Shown here one piece after another: positions 1-12,600 of a stretch of DNA of 64,000 nt (position 1 is the stretch's first letter; the number at the start of each line of letters is the position of its first letter). Position numbers and translations under genes: made by a program. The notes under the pieces are model-generated. The model did no database searches. It worked only from the letters and a program-made list of their open reading frames with translations, and was not told the DNA's origin. Location of the stretch: contig OX463849.1 in NCBI GenBank assembly GCA_949825065.1, positions 28,074,043 through 28,138,042 of the forward strand, given 5' to 3'. The DNA comes from Odontocerum albicorne. Its lineage: Eukaryota; Arthropoda; Insecta; Trichoptera; Odontoceridae.

Positions 1-30
1 AGGACGTAATCATACATTTTAAACAAATAC

Positions 31-402
31 TTACTTAGGCAATCCCTTGAAGAAAAGTATGATTGTTACTCCAACTCTGAGATAGCTTAAGAGTCCAATC
101 TTGAATCTGTACATCCTCCCACACTGTCGGCACACTCTTCCAGGCGGTATCTGGAAACTCATTGGTTGGCGCTCTGACGGCTTTCTTTTCACACAACTCG
201 CAGTCTCAAAAAGTGCCACTCCTTCAGTCATGGTGCCTTTCCACTGGATGCACTCCTGTGCCTCTACGGCCCAACTCTGTCTATGTATACAACAAAACGT
301 TAAATTGTACTTCAGTCCCTCCTTATACCTCTTTTTTTTTTGACACCCTAGTCTCTTTTTTTGCCATCCTCTCAAGTTCAGAGAATAATAATTGCTTAAC
401 AA
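31..402 (-). mobile_element. Probable LINE C-terminal fragment
   Basis: The minus-strand reading frame ends in GRVCRQCGRMYRFKIGLLSY, resembling the CxxC..C-terminal finger (C..CGR..RS.IGL.SH) found after the reverse transcriptase of some insect and vertebrate LINEs. The expected second pair is incomplete. No reverse transcriptase is visible here. It precedes the first PPME1 exon in the window and is probably intronic. Confidence 0.35.
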
Positions 403-457
403 TTTGATATTTTATATTTGTAATGTTTACCATATAAGTTAATAATTATTATTTCAG

Positions 458-656
458 ACATTCTCAAGCAGCATCACGAAAGAGAGACTACACCCCCATA
501 TCTTGGAAGCAGTACTTTTATGAGTACAGAGATATAGATACGGGTGATGGAGTTTTCAGGGTGTACATGTCTCCACCCCCAGACTTGCCTGACAGGCCCA
601 GGCTAGTCGTACTGCATGGGGGAGGATACTCAGCCCTCAGTTGGTCCCAATTTGCG
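458..656 (+). CDS. PPME1: PPME1 exon (first in window)
   Basis: Acceptor ATTTCAG ends at 457; donor GTACAT follows 656. Encodes RKRDYTPISWKQYF and the LHGGGYSALSWSQFA segment that forms the start of the hydrolase fold. It enters in the middle of a codon, so an upstream exon exists. Confidence 0.93.
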
Positions 657-3600
657 GTACATTTTATTAAAATATTATTCCCTTTTTTCTTATAATTTTA
701 GTCCTCAAACGCTCTAACACTTACACTGTAAAAGAATTGACCAATTGATAATATATTTAATATGCTAGTCTCAAAAAAAACCTAATAAACAAAAAACAAA
801 TGTCTTTTCTAAGATGAAGAAATATTATATTAGGTGTACAAATAAGTTTCCACCGTTTTTTATAAAAAAAATTTATAAGGGCATTTATGTGTTTCATTCA
901 TGTTTTATTCGAAGTATTGCCCATCGCTTGCCACTACTTTTTCCCATCTTTCTGGCAGCATACGGATACTGCGTCGGAAGAATGCTTCATCTTTTGAGAC
1001 TATCCACGAATCGACCCAATTTTTGGTATCTTCATATGATGTGAAGTGCTGCTCAGACAGGTCATGCGTCATCGATCGAAACAAGTGGAAATCAGAAGGA
1101 ACAATGTCTGGTGAATACGGCGGGTGGAGTAAAACTTCCCAATTGAATGTTTCCAAATATGTTTTGACTGGCGCCGCAACATGTGGACGAGCATTATCAT
1201 GCAGGAAAATAATTTTGTCGTGTCTGGAGTAGTAGTGGACGCGCTTTTCCTTGAGTGCTCAACTCAATCTCATCAATTGTGTTTGGTAGACAGCCCCAGC
1301 AATGGTTTCATTCGGTTTGAGCAACTCATAATACACGACACCAAGCTGATCCCACCAAATATACAATAAAAGTTTTTTTCCATGAATATTTGGCTTAGCC
1401 GTAGATGTTGAAGCATGGCCAGGGGGTTGTTCCCATGATTTCTTCCTTTTTGGATTATCATAGTGGATCCATTTTTCATCACCAGTGACTATACGGTGCA
1501 GAAAACCCTTTCGTCCAATTTCCTTGTTTTTGAATCATTCCCAATGATTTCAACCGATGCGAAATTGCTTGTTGAGTCACTCCTAATGTAAGTGCAAGTT
1601 CTTCTTGCGTTTGGCACGAATCTTGATCCAATAATAATTCCGATTCCACGTCTTCGTACACTTTCGGCCTTCCGCTACGTTCTTTGTCTTCGATGTCAAA
1701 TTCACTGTTCTTAAACTTTTGAAACCACTCACGAGAACTTCTCTCACTTAAGGCAGCCTCACCATATGCTTCTACAAGCAATCGATGCGCCTCAGCTGCA
1801 GATTTCTTCAAATTGAAGAAGTAAATCAAAAGTTCCCGCAAATGACGCTTATTCGGCTCAAAACTCATTTTCGCACACAAAAGAATATATTATACTGATA
1901 AAAATTCACTAATATTTCAGGTTATGTTGTTGACAGATATCCAATCTTACGACAATGACGTTTTACATCGGACAATTTTAACCATAACTTACTGGTGGCG
2001 CCAACTTTTGTCAAACGGTGGCGGCTTATTTGTACACCTGATATTTTTATTGATATCCTTAATTTCTAGATCAAAAAGTTCAATTTTGTATTCAAATACG
2101 GCCTTATTTGTGTGTATCAAGCAATAACTACAATGTATGTATTTTATTTTTATGAATCAGTTACAGTTTAACTTAATTTAAATTACTCAGTTAATATGCT
2201 AGTGTCAATAAAAAAATTTAATAAACAAGAAACTAATTGCTTAGTAATTATCAATACTGAATTTTATTATTTTTAAGGGTAATACTGAAATGAGTTTTTT
2301 TTATCCTAAATATAGGGTCTTTCAAATTGAGCAGTTTTTTAAATTCTTGATTAAAACACAATTTGCTTTGATTTCAAAAAACTTTTTATTGTTCATTGAA
2401 GTATAATGTATGACATTTAAACACAAAAAAAAATATCCGCCAAATGTCCACCTCTTGCAGCTCCCAGATGTCCACTCTTTTGTCAAAAATTTTGATGACA
2501 TTTTGGCATAATTGCGATTCTAACTCACCAACACCGCGAATTATTTCGTCCTTCAGCTCAAGAATTGATCGAGGGTCATTCTCATAGACCTGGCTTTTCA
2601 CGTAACCCCAGAGAAAATAATCCAACGGTGTCAGATCACATGATCTTGATGGCCAATTAACATCACCGTTTTGGGAGAATACAATACATAAAATAATTCA
2701 ACAATCTGAACGCGTTGTTGTATTGTATACGACTCCATTTTTATAAATGTCATACATTACACTTCTCAAATGTCACAAGACCCAGGCAAGTTCGCGACGC
2801 CATCTGTGTTTTATCCAAGAATTTAAAAAACTGCTTTATATGGGTGGACAATAAAGACTGGAGCAAGTTGAGGAATTCAACTATTTTGGTAGTATTTTCT
2901 CCGATGACGGAAGAGATTGAAGAAAACCAAATGGCATGCAGCAATTATGCCAAAATGTCATTAAAAAATTTGACAAAAGAGTGGACATCTGTGGAGATTT
3001 GGCGGATATTGTTTTTTGTGTTTAAATGTCATACATTATACTTCAATGGCCAATAAAAAGTTTTTTGAAATCAAAGCAAATTGTGTGCTTTATTCAAGAA
3101 TGAAAAAATTTTTAATTTAAAAAACCGCTCAATTTGAAAGACCCTTTATTATTGTACTAGCACTTAAAAGCTGTATGGCAAAAAATAAAATAGTTTATTG
3201 TGCGTTTGTGGACGGAAAAGCATATGACCGCATGATAAGCGACAAACTATGAAAAATATTTAATGAATATGGTGTTGAATATAAACTGATACATTGGTTG
3301 TATGTGAAGGTACGAAATGTGGAATAGGTGAAGGATGTTTATCGAGATAGGAAAGTCTGGCACTCTGTCCTTTCTGCCTTTTCCGACCGGGAAATGGTGT
3401 GATGGTATGCGTGTAAAAGCTCAATGAGTAATCTTAAAGTGGCATTAGCTTCTAAACAACACTTCAAAAATAATACAATTATTTTGTATATGATTATTTC
3501 ATTTTTAATTTCTAGGTAGAGGTATCTAAAATGATTCACTGTCAAGTAGTGGCCATAGACTTCAGAGGCCATGGAGACACTAAAACAACCAATGATGATG

Positions 3601-6600
3601 ACTTGAGTGCAGACACTCTCTCTGGGTAAGACAAGTTTGAATTTCTCGAATCCATCATGGACCTTTTTGCGTTCATATATTAATTAATTGACAAAATAGA
3701 TGACACTTTAATGTCTTTGACATATCACAGTAACAATTATAAGACAAAGATAACAAATCAAATATGTTTTGAGGTGTTTCTGCCAAGTCCACACTTTACT
3801 CTTATACATTGAGGTCAAACTAAATAATTTGTTTGCTATTTCAGAGACATTTCAAAAGTTCTCCACAACTTGTTTCCCGAAAACCCTCCCCCGATAGTGC
3901 TGATCGGTCACTCTATGGGCGGAGCTATAGCGGTGCGCGTGGCTGCCAGCGAGACGCACTTGAACATCTTAGGGTTAGCCGTTATTGATGTTGTGGAAGG
4001 TAAATGCAACTTTATATTCTTTATGAGAATCTTAACATTATAGGCATTCCGTGGAGTTATATCACCTTTCTTTAACTTGCAAATGACAACTGGTGAAAGT
4101 CCTGCCTTAGACCTGTATTATTACATATGTGTATAACTGAAGTAACTCTGAATAATAATAATGAAAGGACACTTTATGTAGCGCTTTTTAGAGAGCAAAC
4201 TCACCTCAAGGGCACTCTAACTCAGGATTTTAACCCACTATTATTGACAAGTTCAAAATATTACAGATTAAATATCATATATGGGTGTAAGGGTAGGAAG
4301 GTGGTGGCTATGGATATTAGATTAGGTGCAAATCTGTAAATGTTGGTAAAAACACATTTGGTAAGTAAATCAAGGGAAGACGAAACCACTAGCATCAAAG
4401 TATTGTATTCCCTTCGACTTTAGAAGTGTCGATACATGGCGATGCAGATAATCATTGGCATTCTGAAATTAACTTATTTGATTAAAAATATTACAAAATA
4501 AGTATATATAAGTTGAGTGTAAAAATAGGAAGGTGGTTGTTGCAGCCATTAGATTAAAATTTACCCACATTTGCATATGTTTAGAAAACATATTTTGTAA
4601 GAAAACCGCAGAAAACTTAACAAGGAAGACTATAAAACTATAAAAAAACCTTTGTAGATCTTCCAATATGTGATGGGAACAGAACATATTCAGTTTTAGT
4701 TGAAGTATAGTGTATATGTGTAGCGTTGATAAGACTTCCCAAAAAGAGTTATATTCGAGTGCTTCCTCAAGCTACACACATCGCCCATATCTTTTACACT
4801 AAGAGACAGAAAATTATTAAGCACTTTTATTAAAGAAAACATATTTCAGGTACTGCCATGGATGCCCTATCAAGTATGCAGAGTTTCCTCAGAGGAAGGC
4901 CTTCCCATTTTAAAAGCATTGAACATGCTATTGAGTGGTGGTATGTTATGTTTTAGTTTGATTTAATTTATTTTACAAAAATAAGATACAGTGAAACCTC
5001 TTTCTATCGTTTTTGAAGGAACTTATTGAACTAAACAATGGAAATGGGAATATGTGGAAAAAATATTTTTAACGCCAAAATATTCAATAACCTAAAAAAT
5101 ATTTACACTAGTACATAAATGTTTGTAAATGCACCAAAAACAAAAAAAAGAGACTGTATTTTGATTTGATGAAAATAATCTTCTATCTTATTTGTTTTTT
5201 TCCATAAGTAAACATTTTTTATAAGACGACCTCCGTGGCCTAGTTGGTAAGACAAGATGCCTGTCTCCCAACTCGGAGGCTGCGGGTTCAAATCCCACTG
5301 GAACCCAGATATTTTAAAAACGATATCAGTCTAGTTTTCACTTAAGGTCTAACATGTTTCTGGTCAGTTGGAAGAGATTGCCATGTGGCAATAAGCCCAC
5401 CAGGTTGTACTCTTTACAACGAACGTGTTATACAATACATTAGTTTACCCGTATAGCAAATCTTTTCGGTGTCTTTTATTGTATATGAGTAAAAAAAAGC
5501 TTTCGAGTTTTCGGATTCCATGCATGCTTCCGAAAACTAAGTAAAGGAGACCGATCTTCTTCATCAACATCTTCAACTTCTTTTCCTTTTTCTTTCAACC
5601 TTACATCCCCCTCTATCCTCTTCAGTGTGGGTGGTAGAAGCGGCAGCGATGGAAACACGTGGATCTCGAATTTTCCGATCATTGTTTAATATTGCCATTA
5701 TTTTTATTTAAATTACTACTTTATATTTTGCTTTGAAATATGGTTTTAATACTTTGGAAAAACAATTGATCGAGGAAAATAGTGAAAAAAAAGCTGCCAC
5801 ATTCTAAACTAATATTGTGGTAAAATTATGCATAGAGGAATGGTCTATGTGATCTTTAATTTTTCGTGTTTTATATGGAATAAATTCGGGACTGGACGAA
5901 ATAAACAATACACAGGGGAGAATGATTATTCGAAGAACGATGTTATTGAAATTTATGAGATTTAATTAAATTAACTTATGCTTTTTTCCAGTGTACGAAG
6001 TGGCCAGACTAGGAATATTGAATCAGCAAAAGTCTCCATGCCGGGACAGATAGTCAAGTGAGTAATTGTTTTATCTCAATATCTTACATAAAGATAAATT
6101 CATGTGTGAAGGAACTACAGATGGTGGCATACAATTGTTGAATGAGTATGTATGCGAATTGCTATATGCTGATGACATGGTAGTGTTATCAGAGAGGTGC
6201 AACGCACTGAACTTCTGTATGTAAGGTCACTGGTTCGAACTCCGCACTGTGCTACTCTCCTCGAATGACGTGTATTTTTCTATGTGTGCAATTAGATCCT
6301 GTACATCGGTGTAACCGGTGAGTGCTGGTATGCAACGGCTCACTCACTTAAAAGAAGAAAAAACAAAACTCCATGGCGCATAACTTCGTTTTCAACTTAA
6401 TTGACATTAGATTGATAAGGGGATCTTCAACTATGAGGCCTTGCAATGACAACAATGAGTGTTAGCAGAGAATGAAAATGCATTATAGAGTTTGATGAAT
6501 AAATTGTATGAGAGATTAAAGAGAAAGATCTGAGAATGAATATCGCAAAATTCAGTCATGATGATGAAAACTGTGATATTGTAAAAGTAAATGTTACATA

Positions 6601-9600
6601 TGGGAGCAATAAAGCAATCCCCATATATGCCACTCATTGATCTCTATATTTTTTCACACATAAATCTCTGTAAATATTAAACAACCAGTAGACATAAAAA
6701 CATCTTTGTTTTACCGTTTTTTGAAATATTAAACCTCTCAGTCAAAACATCATTAACTCTAATAACATGTTCTACTTTCAGTTTATAATTGTAACTAAAC
6801 TTTGTTTTCTTTGGCAAATACATATGTTATATAAATTATTAACTAAAAATCAGACGTAAAAGAGGCACATAAATTATTTTATTCCAGGTGTGGAAGAGGT
6901 AGATTTTTCCAAAGGTGGAAACTACATTCTAAAGAATCAATTCTGATCTGATTTTGTTTAGACAGTTTTTAAAAATCACAATTATGCATATTTTATAGTG
7001 ATTTTTATTTAATGTGTTCCATAATACTTTGCCTCTGAAGTTGAGTAACCCTGCATCAACATGCGGAAGGTTTCCATTCTGCAAAGCAACTTGCATCTCG
7101 TTCTACTAGTGAGCCCATGTGTTTTTTATATCTCAAGATCTATCCATAAAATTCTCGAAAAATCCAATTCTTCTTGTTCTATGTAAGCGTTGTTCCATGA
7201 AAAACAAATCTAAGTTCTTTACCACTATAAAACAAGTCTTCAACAATACGTAAGTCTACTTGGTAAAATTTAGTAATATTTTATGATATACATACATATA
7301 TTGAACTTAAATATACGTATTAATATTAAAGAATTTTAAACAACGACTTTGTAATTTATTATTACTACTGCTTTTTGTATCTCCATGTTAGTTTAAGACA
7401 AAGTTTCATATTTTTTGTCAATAATTTTAAGTACTTGTATAACTTGTCATATGTTCATTTGTATATAAAAGACACTGCTGTGTCATTAATTAATTAAATA
7501 AATAAATAACAGTAAATCACAATGATTTAAACATCACGGTAAATGGGATCAGAGTAAGCAGACACTTACCGTAGCGAGACCCAAGAGAGAAGCAGTTTTG
7601 AAAACAGTTTCCTTAGGAGGATGATGGGTGCTAGGTAGAACTACCATGTGATGAATGACACAGTTCATCTTCAGACGCAGCAGCCCACTTTAACCAGCAA
7701 TAAGGGTGAAACGCTGGAAGTGGTTAGGAGACATTTTTGGATGCCACCTGATACCTAGTCAAAAGCTGTGCTGTTTTTTCAGACTTACACTGTACACTGT
7801 TGCTCTATATGAAGACTCACAGTCTCGACCTAAAATGGGAGAACATTGACTACCGGACTCTAGGCTGACCTAGATGGAGGTATTTTGTGTTAATATTTCA
7901 TGGCCAAACCTTTACTCCGTCTGCCTTTTTCACAAATTTGTATGCAACATAAATGAAGTTGATTTTATTTCAGTGCAAAAAGTGGCGTTGTGGCATCATC
8001 ACTCTTGGAAAATTATGAATCGACTGATAGTGACGACCCCAACTCTCTGGGACCCCCGGCGAAGAGGCTAGCTGGGGTGGTGCTCACGGACTCCATTAGC
8101 GAAGAACCTTCAGATCCTCCGGCTAATCAAGAGAGCTTTAAACCCCCTGTCTGCAGCGTTATCAAAGAAGAAGCTAAAAAGTAAGTATTATCATTTTTAG
8201 AAGAAGAAGCTAAAAGTAAGTATTAAGACTGAGAAGGTGCACAAACCATATATTCGTCTATGGACTCAGTGTTTTTTTTTTATTATCATTGTAGATAAGA
8301 TGCATGTACGCTATTAATATCTTTGTATCAGTCAGTTTTGTATATTTATAAAGAAACAGAAAAGAAAAACAATTGAATAAGTGCATAAAGGAAACAAAAA
8401 CACCGACAAAACAACACTTAGTTTGCATCAAGCAAAAACAAACAATTGCATGAATAATCAAAGGAAACAAAACACCGCCAAAACAGCACTTAGTTTACGT
8501 CAAGCAAAAAAACAATTGAATGAATAAACAAGAGAAACAAAACACCACCAAAACAATTCTTTTGGTTTGTGTCAAGCAAAGAAAAACAATTGAATGAACA
8601 GGCAAAGGAAACAAAACACCACCAAAACAGCACTTTTAGTTTGTCTTAAGCAAGGAAAAACAATGAAATCAACAAGCAAAGGAAACAAATCATCACTTCT
8701 GGGATTGTGTGTAGGAACTTTTTCGGACAATTTTTAAACTGTTTTAATGTCGCAGCACTCGCTTCACTATTGGGCAGTTTGTTCCAAGATATCACAACTC
8801 GGTTAGCAAAACAATGTAATCTTGGATTATTGTAGAATTTAATTTTAAAAAGTTTTAACAGATGTCCTCTTAAATGTGTTTTTTGATTGAAAGAAAATTA
8901 TTTCAGAACTCCGAGCAATGACTGCTTAAGATTTTACAATACTCAATTTTACTATCTTTTGATCTCAAAACCGTAGGATTATCTCTATTTTAAGCAGCCA
9001 ATAGGTTTCCAGCCTGAAGCTTTTAATCATTGTGAAGTTTCCGCAAATAAGCTTGGAAATGGGAATCCAGCCTGATTAATATTTAATTAATATTCATTTT
9101 AATTCCCTCCAGTTTTGCGTGGCGGATTGACCTCTCTCGAACAGAGCGCTTCTGGCCAGGATGGTTCAGTGGGCTGTCTACCGCCTTCCTGGCCTGCGAA
9201 CCCCCCAAGCTGCTCTTGTTGGCCAGCATCAGTGGACTGGACAGGGAACTTACTGTTGGACAGATGCAAGGTATTTTAGGTTTTTCTATAATATATGTTC
9301 AATATACTTATCCAGATCTTTCACTATCATTCCAATTATTTTGTTATATACCTAATCCTGCCATATGTTATGTAACTCATTAGAGGTATAATAAAAAAAT
9401 TACAATTTCAAAAAGATAATTTATTTATGCTAATAATTATTAGTAAAAACATTTAAAAAACACATTATCGAAATGTCCACCTTTTGCTTTTACCCAGACC
9501 TTTAATCCAGTGGGCCACTCATCTATGGCGACACGGTCCAGTCTGTATTTCATTAAATATACACCTTTCTAGTTGATCGTAAGAAATTACAGTAAGTTTG

Positions 9601-12600
9601 CCAGGTTAGGTATGTTAGGCAATTGCTTCTTCTTCTTCTTGAAGTGCCGTGTCCTATCGAAGGTTGGCTGCCATCATGGCAATCCTTATTCTATTCACTA
9701 CAGCCCGGAACAATTCAATAAAACTGCACCCAAATCATTCCTGCAAGTTCTTAAGTCAAGAGATACTGCGTCATTCTCTGCCTCATTTGCCATTTACTTT
9801 TTCATAACAATGCATCTTACCCTTCATTATATAACTGAAATACTGCAACTAGCGAATCTCACAGTTTTGAGCAGTTAATATGAGCAAGCATTTCCACAAT
9901 TGCAAGCACAATCTGTGTTCCACAATTGCAAACACAATCTTGAAGATATCTGTAGTTCCACATCTCAAAAGTCTCGATCCTATGTGATATTTCCTGATTT
10001 AGTGGCCTCGCCTCCATGCTTTAGAGGTGAGTTGAGAAGATGTAGCAATGAACCATACGTTTTCTCAATACCAAGCTCAGGTCTCGGCTTATAAAACTAA
10101 GCTACATTTTAATGGCAGCACTTCTCATTATCTTTATCCCTTGCTATTTTTTCCTGAGAGGGATCCCATTTTTCATCTAGGGTTTTTAATACCATTAATA
10201 ATTTAGTTTTTTAGATATTCATTTTAAATCCATATATACAATGTTCAGGATCCAACAAACTGGACAATTTGCTGTGTCTTGTTGGATATCCTCATATCAA
10301 TATTTTCATCCCGGTCAGAGACCGTGATCTAATGGATAGCATTCACGCTAAGCAATCGGATGCCCCAGATTAGATTCTTAGCGGATTCAATTTTAGACTG
10401 GTTTAACACATAGAACATTTTACCTCTGAATTTGTGTTTATTTATAGCTTTTATACTGCTTATTTTAAATTCTTATAGTACTATTAGACCTCAGCCACAC
10501 AGGTAGGAGCCTCGCTTGGTGCTTAGAGCTACGCAGCGAGTTAGGCGACATATCCTAGCGAACCAACGCACCGCATACTATCGCAATGGCCACACTGCAC
10601 GCTTCGCGCCACGCTACATGATGATTTGTCACCGAGTGAATCTCCTAGCGAACAGACGTGTTGGTTGAGCCTTTGTGAAACCCATCGAACAAATTATAGA
10701 AAAATATACCTGTAATAAAATCACTTTGGAATGAAGTTACACAGGAAGTAAATAAAGATGGTAAGTTGTCATGAAATTGGTTAGTTTTGAGAGTGGCATC
10801 GTTTGTTGACTCAGCCGCTCCCAAATGTCAAATGAATTTGTGCGAAGCACTTTGGTGTGGTCAAGCATGAAGTCACCTAGTCTATTATTCACGTATCACC
10901 TAGTTTAGCACCTAGCGAAGCACTTTGGTGTGGCCTCGACCTTAAGCAACACAAGATAGCGCTATATAAAACTGCATAACTGAAAGGCTTCAGTGGATTA
11001 AACCTGCCGATCGTCTTGGATTTTTAATCTCCTTGCCGTTTTTTTCTTTATTTTATTTATTTATTTTACACACGACAAGAAATATACATAATTTGCGAAA
11101 AAACAACAGGTAATTTAATTCGGACACACAATTTTAATGGATTTGGGTTTTTGCCTTTCATTTGTCGTGTCCCCAGTAAACTAGGCTTTTGCCTGTATCT
11201 CACTGAGGACATACAGCATGAAAAAATAAATCGATACTACTTTCCGATTTTGAATTATATAAAACCCCGTTGCACATTCTCATCAACCTGATAAACAGTG
11301 ACACTCAATTACATATGTATACATCACGCTAAATCAAACATCACGTTACATCACATATACATCACGCTAAATCCTTTATCGAATAAAAATAGCATAAAAT
11401 ACCGCAAATGTGTCTCTTCAATCTCTGGCTTTTGCAGTTTTGTACTTTAGACCAAAACAAAAAATAAATATCAAAACAGAAAGGATATTAATAGAGCTTC
11501 AAAATGATACCAACCACGACGTATTAACCCAACGGTAACTGGTGGCAAACTGGTTTCAACGTGACGCCTAATGAAAATTGTCATTTCTTTTCGCTTTACC
11601 TAATATATAAAAATATAAAACAATAAAAACACCACATTCAAAAGCTCACGCAAACCTCTTCCACAAGTCATTCCTCTTGCAAGCCCAAGTACTCAAACTC
11701 CTGTCGCAATAACAACCACGATCCGATCGACTGCCTAAACTGTTTTCCTCCCTTTACCTTTACTGAATTCGGCACCCCATTGTATGTCATGGGAGGTAAA
11801 TAGGCATATTACCTTTGGGCAAAAGATGTTAGAACTCTGAGTTTAATCTGTTGAGAATATGTGCTTGCTGAAGTACAACACCTTACACACAATAAACCAA
11901 CACTTGCACAGACATATTCCATCCATAGATTTTCTGACAACCATACTCTATCATGAGGAATAGCCTATCGATATTGAGTACTTCTCCATTTATGGCATTC
12001 TTTGTAAATCATCTATATTTTCAGCAAGAATCAACATATCTTCAGCGAATGCTATGTTATTTATAGGTTGTACGCCACTGGTACAAAGAACTGTATCATA
12101 GGGAGATGGCTGCTGCGCAATGCTTGGAGAATTCAGGTAAATTCCAAAGGCGTAGATCGATGAGAGAAGGTAGCGTGGTGAAGAGATTCCTCTTATGGCA
12201 GGTTGTAGCAGGTCTCAAGTAAAAGTCGGTAGGCAGAGTGAACTGAGAATGCTTTATTTGGTCTTAGGGCGCTTCTTATGTGCAGCCGATCGCTCATCGC
12301 AAGCGCCATTTTCCGCCACTGCATGCGCTCACAACTCACAAAATACCACAATTTTCGGGAGGTTTGCGCAAGCAGAGGCCGACCGGCCAGCGATATAGTC
12401 TAGTGGTGGCGGCGCATAAGTCACATTTCCGCTGCGGTCGCGACACCGCACAGACCCCAACAAACATAAAATTATCATACAAAATACCAAATAACATCAA
12501 ATTATATCAATACAAATATCAACAGGGATTTATATATGTACAAGAAACCAAATGTCTTATGTTTAAGGCGACGCATACGTTCGATACAGTCGCCGAGACT

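Noticed and set aside
5228..5300. Possible tRNA gene (box A and box B present)
   Set aside because: The acceptor and anticodon arms do not pair convincingly and the head continues into a repeated body and tail found at several other sites. It is a SINE head.
8199..8215. 15-bp micro-exon in PPME1 between TTTTTAG and GTAAGT
   Set aside because: The intron before it would be about 20 bp, too short to splice, and inclusion creates an in-frame TAA.
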